Below are positions 10,847 through 22,700 of a stretch of DNA of 64,000 nt, piece after piece. The translations under genes and the position numbers were made by a program. Each line of letters starts with the position of its first letter. Position 1 is the stretch's first letter. The notes beneath the pieces are model-generated. The model saw only the letters and a list, made by a program, of their open reading frames with translations. It was not told where the DNA came from and made no database searches. This stretch comes from Clavelina lepadiformis. Lineage: Eukaryota; Chordata; Ascidiacea; Aplousobranchia; Clavelinidae. The stretch covers positions 8,620,501 through 8,684,500 of the forward strand of contig NC_135241.1 in the NCBI RefSeq assembly GCF_947623445.1. Direction: 5' to 3'.

Positions 10847-13286
10847 CTAAAGATACGTTTTATTAGGTTTAGCCAAATTACATTTACATGCTGGTACGTT
10901 ATATGTCTTTGCTGGGTTTTCCACATTGTTTTGGCGAATGACTGCTTTCACATTGGTTGATGTCTTAGTATTCCTTGAGTTGTTGGTGGATGACAGAGAA
11001 ACTATTTGCTGCGCTCTGTTTTGCTCTTGGACCGTTCGAAATGCTTCTATATCAGTTTCATTTTTGTGCTTCATCCTCGAAGGCATTAACAGCATTTTCT
11101 GTTCCGACTTATTTATGGCTGCATTTTCAGCATTAGTTAGTACACCAGTTGGCAACCAACCTATACCAAGTAGAACTGCAGACAGTAAACCTGAAACACA
11201 GGCCGACCAACCAATATACAAGGCGTTTCCATAGACAGGAGCAAAATCATCGAAGTAACTCGCCATTTGTTGATCGGTCGCATCGGTGTACATAGAGTTG
11301 GCAAACCTGCCATAATTGTGGGTGTTATTACTTACTATTTGTACGCATGTCGGTTAGGCTTATACTCTATCGGTAGAACATCACACCTATATGAGGACCA
11401 AATGGTATTGTATAGTATGATATTGTTTATCCTCGAACTGAGCAAAGTCTTTGTACGATGTCTGGCGATGTTTTCTAATCGCTGGAGCCCAGGTTACCTA
11501 GCAAGCTTTTGTGCAAGCTCCCATTGTCACACATTTTATTTTTTGACTTTTTTATGGTATTGCCCGAATTTACAACTGTCCACCAGATCCACTGAACAGG
11601 TGGAAGTTTCGTTAATGTCTTGCCCAAGGGCATTACACTGTTTTCCAACTTGTGCTCTATAGCCTAAATACGGACCAATGATGTTTGCTTAATGGATTTG
11701 AATAGAGGAATCAATTTTTTTCTTGTAATTATGATAGTGAATGAGTTACAACGCAGTGCTTACGATGAAATATTATAATTGTTTGATAATAATAATAATA
11801 ATTATTGGAAACGTTTCCAAACTTCAAACTTTGACTTTAGAAGTTGTTTCCACATGGAACAACACAAACACAAGAAAGGCACGATGCCGCAATGCAGTAA
11901 TCATTCATAAATGAAATATTCCTAAAGAAATAAATTGAGCTAGAAATTAACCAAAACTTGTACGCGTAAACCTCGCTATTGTGTGTGGCGTCATGAAAAA
12001 GCATCCTACACAGTGTATGGACCTCAGCAAGACTTCAAAACAGACGAAATGTTTTTGCAAGAAAATTCAATCAATATTGACGAGATTAACAAATATTTAG
12101 ATTTAACCATTTTGCAAGGGTTTAATTAGAATACATAAACTTTAAACTGACAACAAAAGACATATTTGAAGTTATATGGAATTATCACAGAACTTATACT
12201 TATAGATTACAATAGTGAAATGCTGCTACATGGCATCATTACGGTGTCCAAATGGTTATACTCACTGCTTTCACGGTAGTGTGTTATATTAAACCCTAAC
12301 TTGAAACTATACATGAATAAGAAGCTACACGAATAAAAATTAATTCGCTTAAATTTATCCAAGAATCACGCACTGTGTAAGAGGTAATTAGTCTCACCAT
12401 GTAACTCCTGATCCGACCAATACTCCGCATAGTCCAAACAAAACGGCTGAAAGCTTAATGATCCTCCATTTTGTTATCATTGCTCCACCAATACTGGTGC
12501 AGGTTAGACCTAAGTTATTAAAAATATATTGTGAAAACCGGTAAACTGTAGGCTTTTATGGCCAACACAATCCAAAGCTAGTGTTTTCCAAATGGATTTC
12601 TTCGCAACTATACTGTTTCCTGGACATAACTATCCTGTAGAGGTTTTGGGAGAGGTAGCCCATAATTTTTTGTGTCTAATTATTATTATTCTGAAGAAGT
12701 GCAGTTTTTGAAATTATAAAATGAAGTGGCAGTACTATATATGTCGTCTATATATACTGTGTACAAATTATCTCTGCATTTTGATTTAATAGAATACCAG
12801 TCTACCTATTCAATCTATCATCATACTTAAGTGTGTATAAGATTTCTAAGTGTATTATGATTTACAATGTACATGAAGTTACTGTAGCTTTCATAAAACA
12901 TAAAAGATTTAAAAACCTTTAAAATTCTAATTTTCTGAAATTATTATCAACTATTGACTAATCTAATAAAGAGTCTTACCTAAGGGAGTTAGAGTAACTC
13001 CCAGAGTTGCAAAAATGAAAGCAAGAATGCCAATTGTACGACATCCTCGGACAACATATGAGGCTTCAAGATTTAAAACTCCATAGTGTATGCACTCGAC
13101 TGAACCGATTTCTTTTATTGTACAAGTATGCCATAATCCCTGCATGATGACAGTTCCTGTCAAAGAATCATTTCTCACGATTCCATGCTTCCAGTCTGGT
13201 AAAAATATGATCAGAATTGAGCCCAACCAAGCAAGAAGTCCCACTAAATATCCGACAATTTGTCTATTTGAATTCAGCATGATCAA
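10847..13286 (-). CDS. CLDN: Claudin family tight-junction protein with long cytoplasmic tail
   Basis: Claudins are four-span membrane proteins of epithelial junctions that set paracellular permeability. Exons 12980-13286 (ATG at 13286), 12398-12509 and 10847-11306 (TAG at 10847) join in matching phases (1 and 2) to give 292 residues. The first extracellular loop carries the family signature W-GLW-C-C: Trp32, GLW at 50-52, Cys55 and Cys65, nine residues apart. TM1 is about 11-30, TM2 about 84-105, TM3 about 118-138, TM4 about 168-190. The second loop and TM4 entry read WFANSM… and ALYIGW, closely matching vertebrate claudins. The tail of about 100 residues is longer than usual and is Asn/Ser/Lys-rich. 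It has a CKC motif near the end and finishes in TYL, a possible class I PDZ ligand instead of the usual YV. A minus-strand AATAAA near 10748 could end the transcript. Which claudin subtype it is cannot be said. Confidence 0.93.
11393..11670 (-). repeat. Diverged, 5'-truncated SINE copy (claudin intron)
   Basis: This segment of the second claudin intron aligns by eye with the SINE body at 52290-52500 in the same orientation. Shared blocks include gtcacacatttt, a ggtattgccc-like block, ccactgaacagg, and caaagtcttt at the far end. The tRNA-like head with A and B boxes seen at 52544-52629 is not recognisable here, so the copy looks truncated at its 5' end, or too decayed to read. Confidence 0.6.
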
Positions 13287-14983
13287 AAAGGCATAGAATC
13301 ATGAAACATATCCACATTCAAAAAAATAATAGAAATTTCAAATTCAATAAACTTTCTTTAGTTTTTTCTGAAGAACAGAGATTTCATTTTTAGCAATTCA
13401 GAAAGTATAAACGTATGTCTGCTGTAGTTTTGCGTAAGAAAAACAGTAAAATGCTCGTTGCAAACCAATTATAATACGATTGCAAATGATCGCTAACTTC
13501 TAAATTACGATCGAAGCAACTTATTTGTTGCTGTGAAAATCTTGTCTTGTCAGGCCTTTTTTGGTTTGCGTAATCTGCTGTCAGCGAAGTACATGAAACG
13601 CTTCATTAAATAGGTGTACTGAAATCAATTCTGTCGATAACTCATTTTTGCTACATGGACGCCACAATATTGACGTGTCCGTCTTTCAAAGCTTCAGGAT
13701 CGATATCGCTAGAAATTTCGTTGAAGTTAAAGTGAAAGATAGCGACAACATTAATGTGTATAATGTAGTTGGCAAGTGAACCGTACTGTAACAGAATGTA
13801 AAAGATTTTTAGTAGAATGACATTTTGGTAAGCTTCAACCTGTTAATGGGAGATTTCTGTGCAGCGATGTAGGAATGTATAGGCCTATACTCTATAAGTA
13901 TCAAAGGGCGACGAAATCTTTTAACAGGAATTGTAAAGACGTGAGAAGCATCATTTAGCTGAGAATTCCCACGGGACGAGAGTCTGACAAGCAACAGTTG
14001 AACAAATGAACAACGGAACATGGTTTCCAATATCAATGACAAAGACGAAAAGAGATACATTTTTGATTACGCTGTTTGCAAAGATCGATGCGAAGATTTT
14101 TTAACAAAAAATTCTTTTCTTGTAATTTACTATGTGCTGTTTTTTTTCGCATTAATAGGTGACAGATAAATAAAGTTAACTCATACAGCTGTGAAATTTA
14201 AGTTGAACAGCACACCAACGGATAACTTACATATAGATATAACTTAGTATATAGGTCGGAATTCATAAATTCGATTTATATGTCAAAGTTCAAAATATGG
14301 TAAAGCTAATATAGGTTTGTTATAAACACATAACTTGCAGTAGCCTACTCTATACAACATATCTTGTCAAATGTTTTTGGCATATAAAGCATCACAGACA
14401 GTATAACTTCATAGTGCATAAATAAACGACAGGAATGAGAATTGCCTCTTCAAAAACCTTTCTTCTATCACCCAAAACGCAAACTGGCGCACCTCATATC
14501 GTAATAGGTTGTCGATATAAAACCAATTACCATTCAAAGCATGACATTTTGATACTTAAGCAACCGCGTAATTAAGCACAAGTATTCGCAGTTAAAAAAT
14601 AATCACCAGGAAAAACACACCGAATTGGAAACATACTTTTCAACTTAGAAAAAATTTGTCTGTGGGCCTTTATTTGATTCGAAAGTTATTCTAACTAAGA
14701 TACCATAACATAGTGGCGTACCTACATATTATCAAACAAGTATATATAGAACTAACTTCTTTTCATCATGATAGAAATGGTCAAATAATAAAAATTCAAG
14801 AATAAAAAAGATTCCGAAATAATTTAAAACTCATTTTTAGGCGCGAAGCAGAACAGACAAAAACTGTCCAATGGACGAGTATACATGCATTTCTTTCCAA
14901 TAAGGTCTGTTTTGTTGGGCAGCATACACAAACAGTAAAAGCAAAAAAAAGGTTCGTCATCAAATAATCACACAGTAGCCTAA
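13287..14983. other. Intergenic, no gene seen
   Basis: Between the claudin start and the transporter stop. It must hold the claudin promoter and the transporter 3' UTR. One TAGGCCTA palindrome lies near 13876. The open frames 13809-14060 and 14796-14987 (minus) lack splice context or motifs; the second overlaps the transporter's last coding bases in another frame. Confidence 0.5.
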
Positions 14984-17900
14984 TCAAAGTTGAGCTTTGG
15001 CTGTTCTTTGATGTTCATCTTGAGCTAAAGGTGCGAGCATCTCCTGATTTCTGTTGCCTGAATCAAATCTCCGGCCCTCAGAACTCTGTTTATATCCGTA
15101 GAAGATGTATATTGACAGACCTGTCACGAAAAGAAAACTCCCAGATTATGATATCGACCGTTGGGTTATGTCATCAGTACAACTATATATTTTTATTGTA
15201 GCCTATACACACTGAGTTTACAATATGTATATAAACCTATTGCCATCCAAACAGCAAATCTGATCCACGTTCCAAAACTCAGTTCACACATCAAGTAAAC
15301 GTTACAAATCACAGAAAGTATTGGCAGTATTGGAACTAAAGGGACCTTGGTAAGATTAAAAAAGTAAAAATTAGCGAACTACCTGACCTTGTATAATGTA
15401 ATAGAAAATAGACGAGTCCAAAGTTTTGAAATCAAACGTTACTGTACATAGATCATGACTAATGACACAGTTGTTTCAGTCTTACCGAAAAAGACAACTT
15501 TGTTTGAGATTGAGGTTGTCGCATTATTATTATAGTCGCACAAAGAATAACAAAGGCAACAATTGCGATTGCTGTTACGGCGGGTATATAAGGTATTTCA
15601 GAGAAATGAACGAGTATTCCACAAAGAATAAAAGACAGGCCACCTGAAAGAATTTAAGATATTGTCAGTTGATTGGTAAACAAGTTAAAATGTTAAATTT
15701 ATATTTTGAAAAGCAACATAGGCTAACGGGTGAGTAGTTTTATTTTTAGGTACATTTTATTTCATCTAAACAGAAATGTTTTTCAATTGTAAAAATAAAT
15801 GTAGTATACTAGCTGTCAAGAGCGATTATATATCAACATACTCGTTTACCAATAACAACAATGCAGCAATAACTGATATTCCCGGATTGCTTTGTGGGAA
15901 GATTATTGCTTGGATTAAAACAACGAGAAACAAGTGATTGATCTTGACCATACTGTCTATTCATAAATGTATCATCATCTGCTTTATTTGCTGTTGGAAC
16001 ATCAGGTTGATATCTGAAAGTTCGTAAAATGTTTTCGCCAGTTATAATAACAAAAACGCGTTTATACATCAAAAGCAGAATAGTATCATTACAAGAATAA
16101 GTTCAAAATGCTCTAAATATTTGCATCAAAGCAATGAGCTGTCTTGTATTCTCTATATGTGCTTAACTAAATGTAGTCGTGATAGTTTTACTACACTTTT
16201 GATTTTGTTTCCGTGTTGATCTAATTTCTTGAATGAAATTATTACGGGTATTTTTAATTACGCTCATAATAACAATACCAGCAACGATTGTTCTTGAATT
16301 TGTAACCAGAAACGTTTAGAAGTTTAATTTGTCCTTTCTGTGAACGTGTTTATTACCTTAAAATCAAGACACATATAGCAACCAGGGTGTAAGCTAAAAG
16401 TGTTCCTATGGACATCATATCAACCAAATCTTCGAGGTCGAATAATAGGACCATGATTGCTGTAGAAATCAAAATAGTATTTTTTGAAGTTCGGTTTGTT
16501 GAGAAAAATTGTATTAAAATAAGAGCTTTGGAATGTCATCGATAGCTAACACATACAAAAGTTTTCTGTATTTCTATTAACCATAATCATGAAAACATAA
16601 ACATTCCAAGCCGCTAAATTTCAAATTACCAGAAAAAACAAATAACCTCTTTTGAGACCGTCAGTTAAGTTAAAATCCTGCAGATGAATGGCCGGTAACT
16701 AACAACAAACCTGCAAGTAATCCTGATAGTATAGTTGCAATGAGCGGAGTTTTAAATTTTTTGTTAATGCGGGCAAGAAAGCGAAATATCAAACCGTCTT
16801 GTGCCATTGCATAAACAATTCGAGGCATGGGGAACAATCCACCCAGCAAACTGAAGGAAACAAATGGTATAACTCGAACAACAACTTTTACAGTTTTGAA
16901 CTTTAATGCAAAGCCTTTGCCATTAAAACAAATATTAGGCTCATTCCTGCGTATTCATAAATAAATCACCATTTCTTCAATGAAAATGAGACAAGTTACT
17001 ATGACTACAAGCAAAGTTTACCTAGATGACAAGGCACAGGTGGCTCCGATTGCTAGTGGTATTACAGCCCAGTTCCATTGAACCAAGCTAAAAGCATTGG
17101 GTAAAGGGGCTCCAACATCCATCATATAATAGGGAACCATTAAAGTTAGCACCACAGATATGCCAACATATGCAAAAAACACGATTAGCAGAGAAATAAC
17201 AATGGACACAGGAATTGCTTTTTGAGGGTTTTTCACTTCTTCACCTATTAACATGTAGATAACTGTGTAAGCCTATATTTTATATACAATAACTGGCACT
17301 ATACAACAAAACACAAAAGTTAACATTGATCGGGACCGCAATAGCAAACAAAAAATTGTGATGCATTCAGTAACCTGTTGTAGCGATGATATCAAATCCA
17401 ACAAACCCAAAAAAACAAGTGGCCGCGCCAGATGCCACGCCTGAAAACCCATAAGGAAGAAATCCACCATCCCCAAAACGTTTATGCTTCTCGTAAGTAC
17501 CGTTTTGATATAACGAGCAATCTAATTCTGTTCGTAAACATATAGGTTGCAGAATCAAGCAATATTTCCTGTAGACAACTTTAAAAACGTTTTAGTCCTG
17601 CTTATATACCTGTAACAGTTGTACTAACGTTGGGGGAACTTGTGGTTCGGGTATCTTTACTCAAAACACATCTGTTGGCAATACTGCAGCAAAACAGGTA
17701 TTAAAATTAGCATAAGAAATTAAAAATGCTTATATAGTAGCTGAGTAGCTAAATTTAAGGCTCGTATGTGATGTAAAACAAGCCCTTAATAGCTGTATAG
17801 TCTACGACTCTACGTTATCTAATTACATTTATATTATTACTGTAAACGAATGTCTTCAGTTGACCGCCTCCAATTTTGCGGATCCGCCACAATTGAACCA

Positions 17901-19447
17901 GCAATGATAACGAACAGAATTACACAAATATTAACCATCGTAAACACTTTGCTGAACAAGGCAGATTCTTTGACCCCAAAACACAACACTCCTAAAGGAA
18001 AGACAAATCGTTTGATTATAGGCTCTTTATTTTACACAAAACAGAACAACTACTTTAATTAACCAATAACCAATTAGCACCGTATTAGCCAATTAGCTTC
18101 AAACTTACCAAGGCTGTCACTTTTTCCCGCAAAAATTTTATGTTCGAGGCAAACTTTGATAACCAAGTTTCAAATTTATCACATTAAATTAACCCTAACT
18201 GAACTCTATCTTTTAACCTACAATCCTATAACCACAACTAAATCTTAAATAACCAAAATTTTGAATAAACCAAATTGTTCTTAACAACGGGCCGTGTTAA
18301 TTTTGCTGAAATATATATGCAATTAACAAATTACACGTTGCGTAAAGTTTCCATTTTAGCAAACATAACCGTAATCTAGAAAGTTCTCATATGGATCAAA
18401 CTTTCTCATGATTATTGTTTTCAGGTTGATAAAATAAAGAGATATGTAGCGATAAAATGATTGTCTATTTAATTTTACCTGTTAGGACAAGTATTACAGC
18501 AAAAGCAAAAAAATCTGGATATTCAGCAAAACCCGGCAAATCCATTTTTAAATAAGTCAAGCTAAATTTTCGAAATTTTCCTCCAAGTAGGGCATCTACA
18601 TTTTCACTCCAAGCACGAGCAACGCTTGACGTACCTGGTAAAAATCAAATTGTTTCAAAATAATTGTGTTTCACATGTTTCACCGTATACATTGACAAGA
18701 CAAGCTTAAAAAGTGTATATTACCAGTTGAATACTAGTGTGATACTTGGCTGGCATTTTGAGTTTTCTCGTTGTAAGCTAATATGTGTTTTTTTGCATCA
18801 ATTTGCTATAAACAATAAAGAAAGAACTGCAGGCGGCAAATTTTACCTATTACGTATTCCAAAATAAGGTTCCATCCGATAATAAAAGCCCATATTTCAC
18901 CAACTGTTACGTAACTATAAACATACGCTGAACCAGCTTTAGGTACACGTGCTCCGAATTCGGCGTAGCAAAGGCCTGAAATATAAAATAGGCATAAACC
19001 ACTTTGTGAATTACATCGGTCCATGATGATTACAATAAATAGCTCAAGCATCGTTTTGACACATCGAAAAAAGGTAAAGGCTACCAACAGTGTAGCATAC
19101 GGAGCCCAACCTGTTATGAATTATTTTACCTGCCATGACACTTGCAACAGCTGCGACGAAGAATGAAAGTACAATGGCGGGACCTGTTTTGTCTCTCGCT
19201 ACAGAACCCGTCAGGACATAGACACCGGCACCTATAGGTCACAGAAATACATGTAAAGTAACTTCAACTTAACCTCTCAAAACCGAAATAATTCAGTATT
19301 CTTACCTAAAGTACTGCCAACACCCAAAGCGACAAGGTCTGTCGTAGTGAGACATCTTGCCAGTTCAGTCTGTAAAGATTCTTTCGCCGCGTCCAGAAAT
19401 GTTTTCTTTCTCATGAGATGCCGAAGCACTCTATTTAATGCTGGCAT
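14984..19447 (-). CDS. SLC7A1-like: Cationic amino-acid transporter (SLC7A1/2/3, CAT type)
   Basis: CAT proteins carry arginine, lysine and ornithine across the plasma membrane. Fourteen exons join in phase to exactly 644 codons plus stop: 19306-19447, 19130-19231, 18847-18975, 18479-18634, 17841-17991, 17610-17683, 17375-17521, 17022-17244, 16711-16850, 16357-16459, 15850-16013, 15486-15643, 15237-15345, 14984-15120. The length matches vertebrate CAT1-3 (about 620-660). Family stretches are clear: [118 protein letters not shown] and [11 protein letters not shown] before the last membrane pair. Fourteen membrane spans are expected. The extracellular loop (exons 6-7) has candidate N-glycosylation sites, including QNGTY. 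The C-terminal tail is hydrophilic. The acceptor of exon 7 (17521) was chosen to keep phase; an upstream acceptor would meet a stop. Confidence 0.95.
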
Positions 19448-20029
19448 GTTGATTTGTTATACGTAGTTGCTTGTGGTTTGTTTATTGATCTGACGTTAGC
19501 AACAGCAAAGTAAATGCAATAATGTACTGTATAGTTTCATGCAAGAAAAATTTCCTAAACCTGGTGCACAAAAAAAGCAGCCAAAGTAGGTTTCGGATTT
19601 TATCGAAAAGATTTGTTGAGCTAAAAATAGGTATTTTTGCCATTGATGAAACTCGCCATAAAACCAAAAAGTTAAAGGGTCATGAATGTGCCGCAAAAAT
19701 ATGTCGTAATTAAGTTAAATACCGGTTGTCAGCCAAAAAAAACTAATAAATGTTCGTATTGGAGGCTGGAACCAACTGCGCTTGCAAAAAACACATCGAG
19801 TCATCACTCATCAGTTATCTGCCTTTCTTATATGAAGCTGCGCATTCGTAGTCAAAAAAAGATCGTGGCTTAAGCTATGAATAAGTAAACTTAAAAAAAC
19901 GAACCGAAAAGTCAACCCACAAAAGTTTATTGTATATTATTTGTATTGAATAACATAAAGCCATTTTGCAAAAAGCATACACTCTGAAGACTATTAATAT
20001 GTAGCCTACAGTCTGGGTTTGCTATAACT
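19448..20029. other. Intergenic, probable promoter side of the transporter
   Basis: DNA immediately upstream of the transporter start. No gene is visible; the overlapping short open frames around 19482-19873 on both strands have no motif or splice support. Confidence 0.45.
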
Positions 20030-20675
20030 CAGTGGTTCTCAAAGTTTTTTTCCGATTCCTCCCTTACCAACCAAAACACCGTCAATTCCTCCCCCCCAAA
20101 AAATCAAAAAAAATAATTTCAAAAATTTTACACTACCTGAATATTGTCCCTGGATGATGTCTTTTGAAGATTTATCTCAGGAATAAAATTCAAAATTGCA
20201 AAAGCACGCTCTCACAAAATAACCAAACAAATTTACAAACAAATCGTTGCTCATTGTTAGTGAGAACCGTGAGCCTCATGTTGAGAAGTTAATAAAGAAA
20301 ATCGAGGAGAAAAGCGTGTGAGTTTTGCTCGAAGGTCTCCGCAAATATCGTGTGTTCCTCTTTTTTTCATAACTAGCTTACTAGCTAGTTCTATAAGTAC
20401 CTTACTAACAATAAAGAGAAAACAATAGCCATTATGAACCAAACAGACACGTTTATAACGTCAGTCACTGCAGTTAAGGAGCTTGTCCTCGCGCACTATT
20501 GTAGACATCTAAACAACCTCTTCGAGAGGATTTTTTTGTTACACATAAAATTAAAAATTTAAAGTTTTTTTCATATACAGTTTTTCCTCCCCAAATCCTC
20601 CCTAGAGAAAATTTCCTCCCTGGAATTAAAAATTCCCCCTTTAGTGAGCCAAGTGGCCCGGTTTGAGAAGCACTG
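20030..20675. mobile_element. hAT-type non-autonomous element with perfect 8-bp target duplication
   Basis: The left terminus is cagtggttctcaaa and the right terminus is tttgagaagcactg, inverted with a single mismatch. Identical octamers ctataact flank it (20022-20029 and 20676-20683). Subterminal cctccc-rich blocks occur at both ends (near 20057 and 20580-20620). The minus-strand open frame 20474-20749 runs across the right end into flanking DNA and shows no transposase motif, so it is not taken as a gene. At 646 bp this is a deletion derivative or MITE. Confidence 0.92.
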
Positions 20676-20888
20676 CTATAACTAATAGTTACCATATTGT
20701 ATAAGTACAGATGAATTTTTGTACGATTCTTTTTAAAAGCTTTTGGCAAAATCGCAATCGCGTTTTTATCGACAATATTTTTATTGAAAGGAAAATTATA
20801 CGTTATTTCGAGAAAAAGATTGTTTTTCGTCCGATATCGGTCAAAGTCACTCTTTGCACGAGCTGATTTTTTATTATATAGAAATAGT

Positions 20889-22700
20889 TGTTAATATAGA
20901 CTTAGTCTTATTCTTGCTGTTACGGTAAAGTTGTGATGAGCCAAATCACTACTAACCTCAACATAAGTTATATTATACTTGCAGTTCTACTACCTACACA
21001 AATAAAAGAAATAAAGAATCGACAAAGCAATAAATAAGTAAAAGACCCGGCCACAACAAGCAAGGTAACCAAATGCTCGAGAAGAAGAAATCAGTAATTG
21101 GGCAAGGAAGACCACAAATTATCACATACTTCCCCTCTAGTTAAAAAATTACATGGGAAGGGGGTAACATCACCAAAACAAACACATCGGATTAAAAAAT
21201 AATGTAACAATTTCATCCAAGATATAAAATATAAACTACAGCATAGATGGTATTAAGCAAGGAGTCTTGCGAGTTAATAAACACTTAAAAGTACGGAATC
21301 GCCGTATCTATCTACAGGATTTCTAAAGTGTGTTGACCTCCACAAGTCATCCATAGGTTGGGTTAGGGTTAGGGTTAGACCAGCGGTCCCCAAACTTTTC
21401 TAAGAATTTTACCTGGTGGACCCTTTGCAGTTATTTTGATATTTCGCGGCCCTATAAAAATCAAAGAATGCTAAAGGAAAAATGCAAAAACCACACCTAT
21501 GAAAGAAAAAGCAAAAACTATCAAATACGGTAAGCGTTTAATGGGATGGGTGCACTTGTTTTGCCGCAATTAACTCATCAATGTTTGGTTTGGTTTTGGA
21601 TAGCGCAACTCTCATGTCGTGTACTACATCCACCCTCTGAAAGTGCTTTAAAGCTTTAAAGACTAATTCTCATTGCGGACCCTCTGAAAGTGCTTTACGG
21701 ATCCCAGTTGATCCGCGGACCCCAGTTTGGGAACCGCTTTGTTAGACGATGTTGGTTAAGTAGATAGTCTTTCATTCGAATAAACAGCATTTTCATTGAC
21801 TTTAATATCTCGTTCGTTACCACCAGTAACAACAACCACAATAATATCATGGTTAATAATATCACTATTGCTAACACCACAATCAGGTACATCATTGTTT
21901 TCTGGCTAGAGCAACTTATCGTGTACAACGTTTTCGATAGCACCAACAGAAGAAACCATTTGCTTAGTCGGTGTAAGATCTCTTATGGAGACAGTGGTTT
22001 CTCTACCCGACGGGAAACGTACTGTTGCATAGGAATTAGGAGTTCCGTGAACCATGTAAAACTCTTCTACCAAAAGATCATGTTTACTAGATCGATTTTG
22101 AAAGCGAACAAAAACTGGACCAAGAGAACTTACCGTTACCACGAAGGTACGGACACTCCGAAGGTAGACCGCCTTTTATAATTAAACACACGCTCATGAG
22201 GTATTTCATTGGTCGCAGTGCATAGGAGTAAGCGAATGGAATGCAGTGCGTCAGGTAAAACACTTTCCCAGCATTGAGAAATTTTTATGTTGCGAGATTT
22301 TTCTGCAAGCTTGACTGCTGACCAAATCAGATTATCGTAACGCTGACACTGCCCATTTTCTCGTGGTTGTAAGCAGACATTTTGCTGCATGTAATATCGC
22401 AGTTGAATAAATAATTTGTTAGTTCTTGAGACATAAAAGCAGAATCTCTATCAGAATGAATACGAGCTGGCATATCAAATATGGCAAACAATCGTTTCAG
22501 ACAGTTCGTTATGCTTTTAGCATCAGTCTTTGCACATCATCAACAGTTAATATATAACACTTTTTAGTCATAGTTCGAAGAGGGCCTTTAAAGTCTGTAC
22601 AAAAACGTTCGAAAGGTCGAGTAGCGTGTGTGCAACTCGGGGTATGAGGGGTTTGCGGGGTTCATATCAATTCCAGATAGAAAATTGGGGACAAAGAATC
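20889..22700 (-). mobile_element. Ty3/Gypsy-type LTR retrotransposon fossil (3' half), broken
   Basis: Minus-strand remains of the 3' part of a Ty3/Gypsy element. An integrase region is recognisable at about 21850-22640 from the core domain through the C-terminal part, which has the SIRLLLCTATNEIPHERVF type of sequence known from Gypsy-like elements of aquatic animals. Downstream on the same strand are a purine-rich tract near 21130-21140 and a probable 3' LTR at 20889-21126 with TG…CA ends, about 238 bp. No gag, protease or reverse transcriptase and no 5' LTR were recognised in the window. The copy is broken, with multiple disruptions, and was later split by the hAT insertion at 21381-21739. 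It appears old. The integrase assignment is secure; the LTR limits are an inference. Confidence 0.7.
21381..21739. mobile_element. hAT-type element (CAGCGGTCCCCAAAC ends) inside the Gypsy fossil
   Basis: The left end cagcggtccccaaactt and the right end ccccagtttgggaaccgctt are inverted copies with few mismatches. The flanking octamers ggttagac (21373-21380) and tgttagac (21740-21747) agree at seven of eight bases. A repeated pair of ggaccctctgaaagtgcttta-like units lies near 21630-21700. It has no coding capacity. The left flank carries three TTAGGG-like units. It lies between the Gypsy integrase and its probable LTR, so it inserted after that element. Confidence 0.85.

Noticed and set aside
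21355-21380. Telomere-like TTAGGG units
   Set aside because: Only about three imperfect units; too short to argue for a telomeric relic. Noted only as flank of the hAT insertion.
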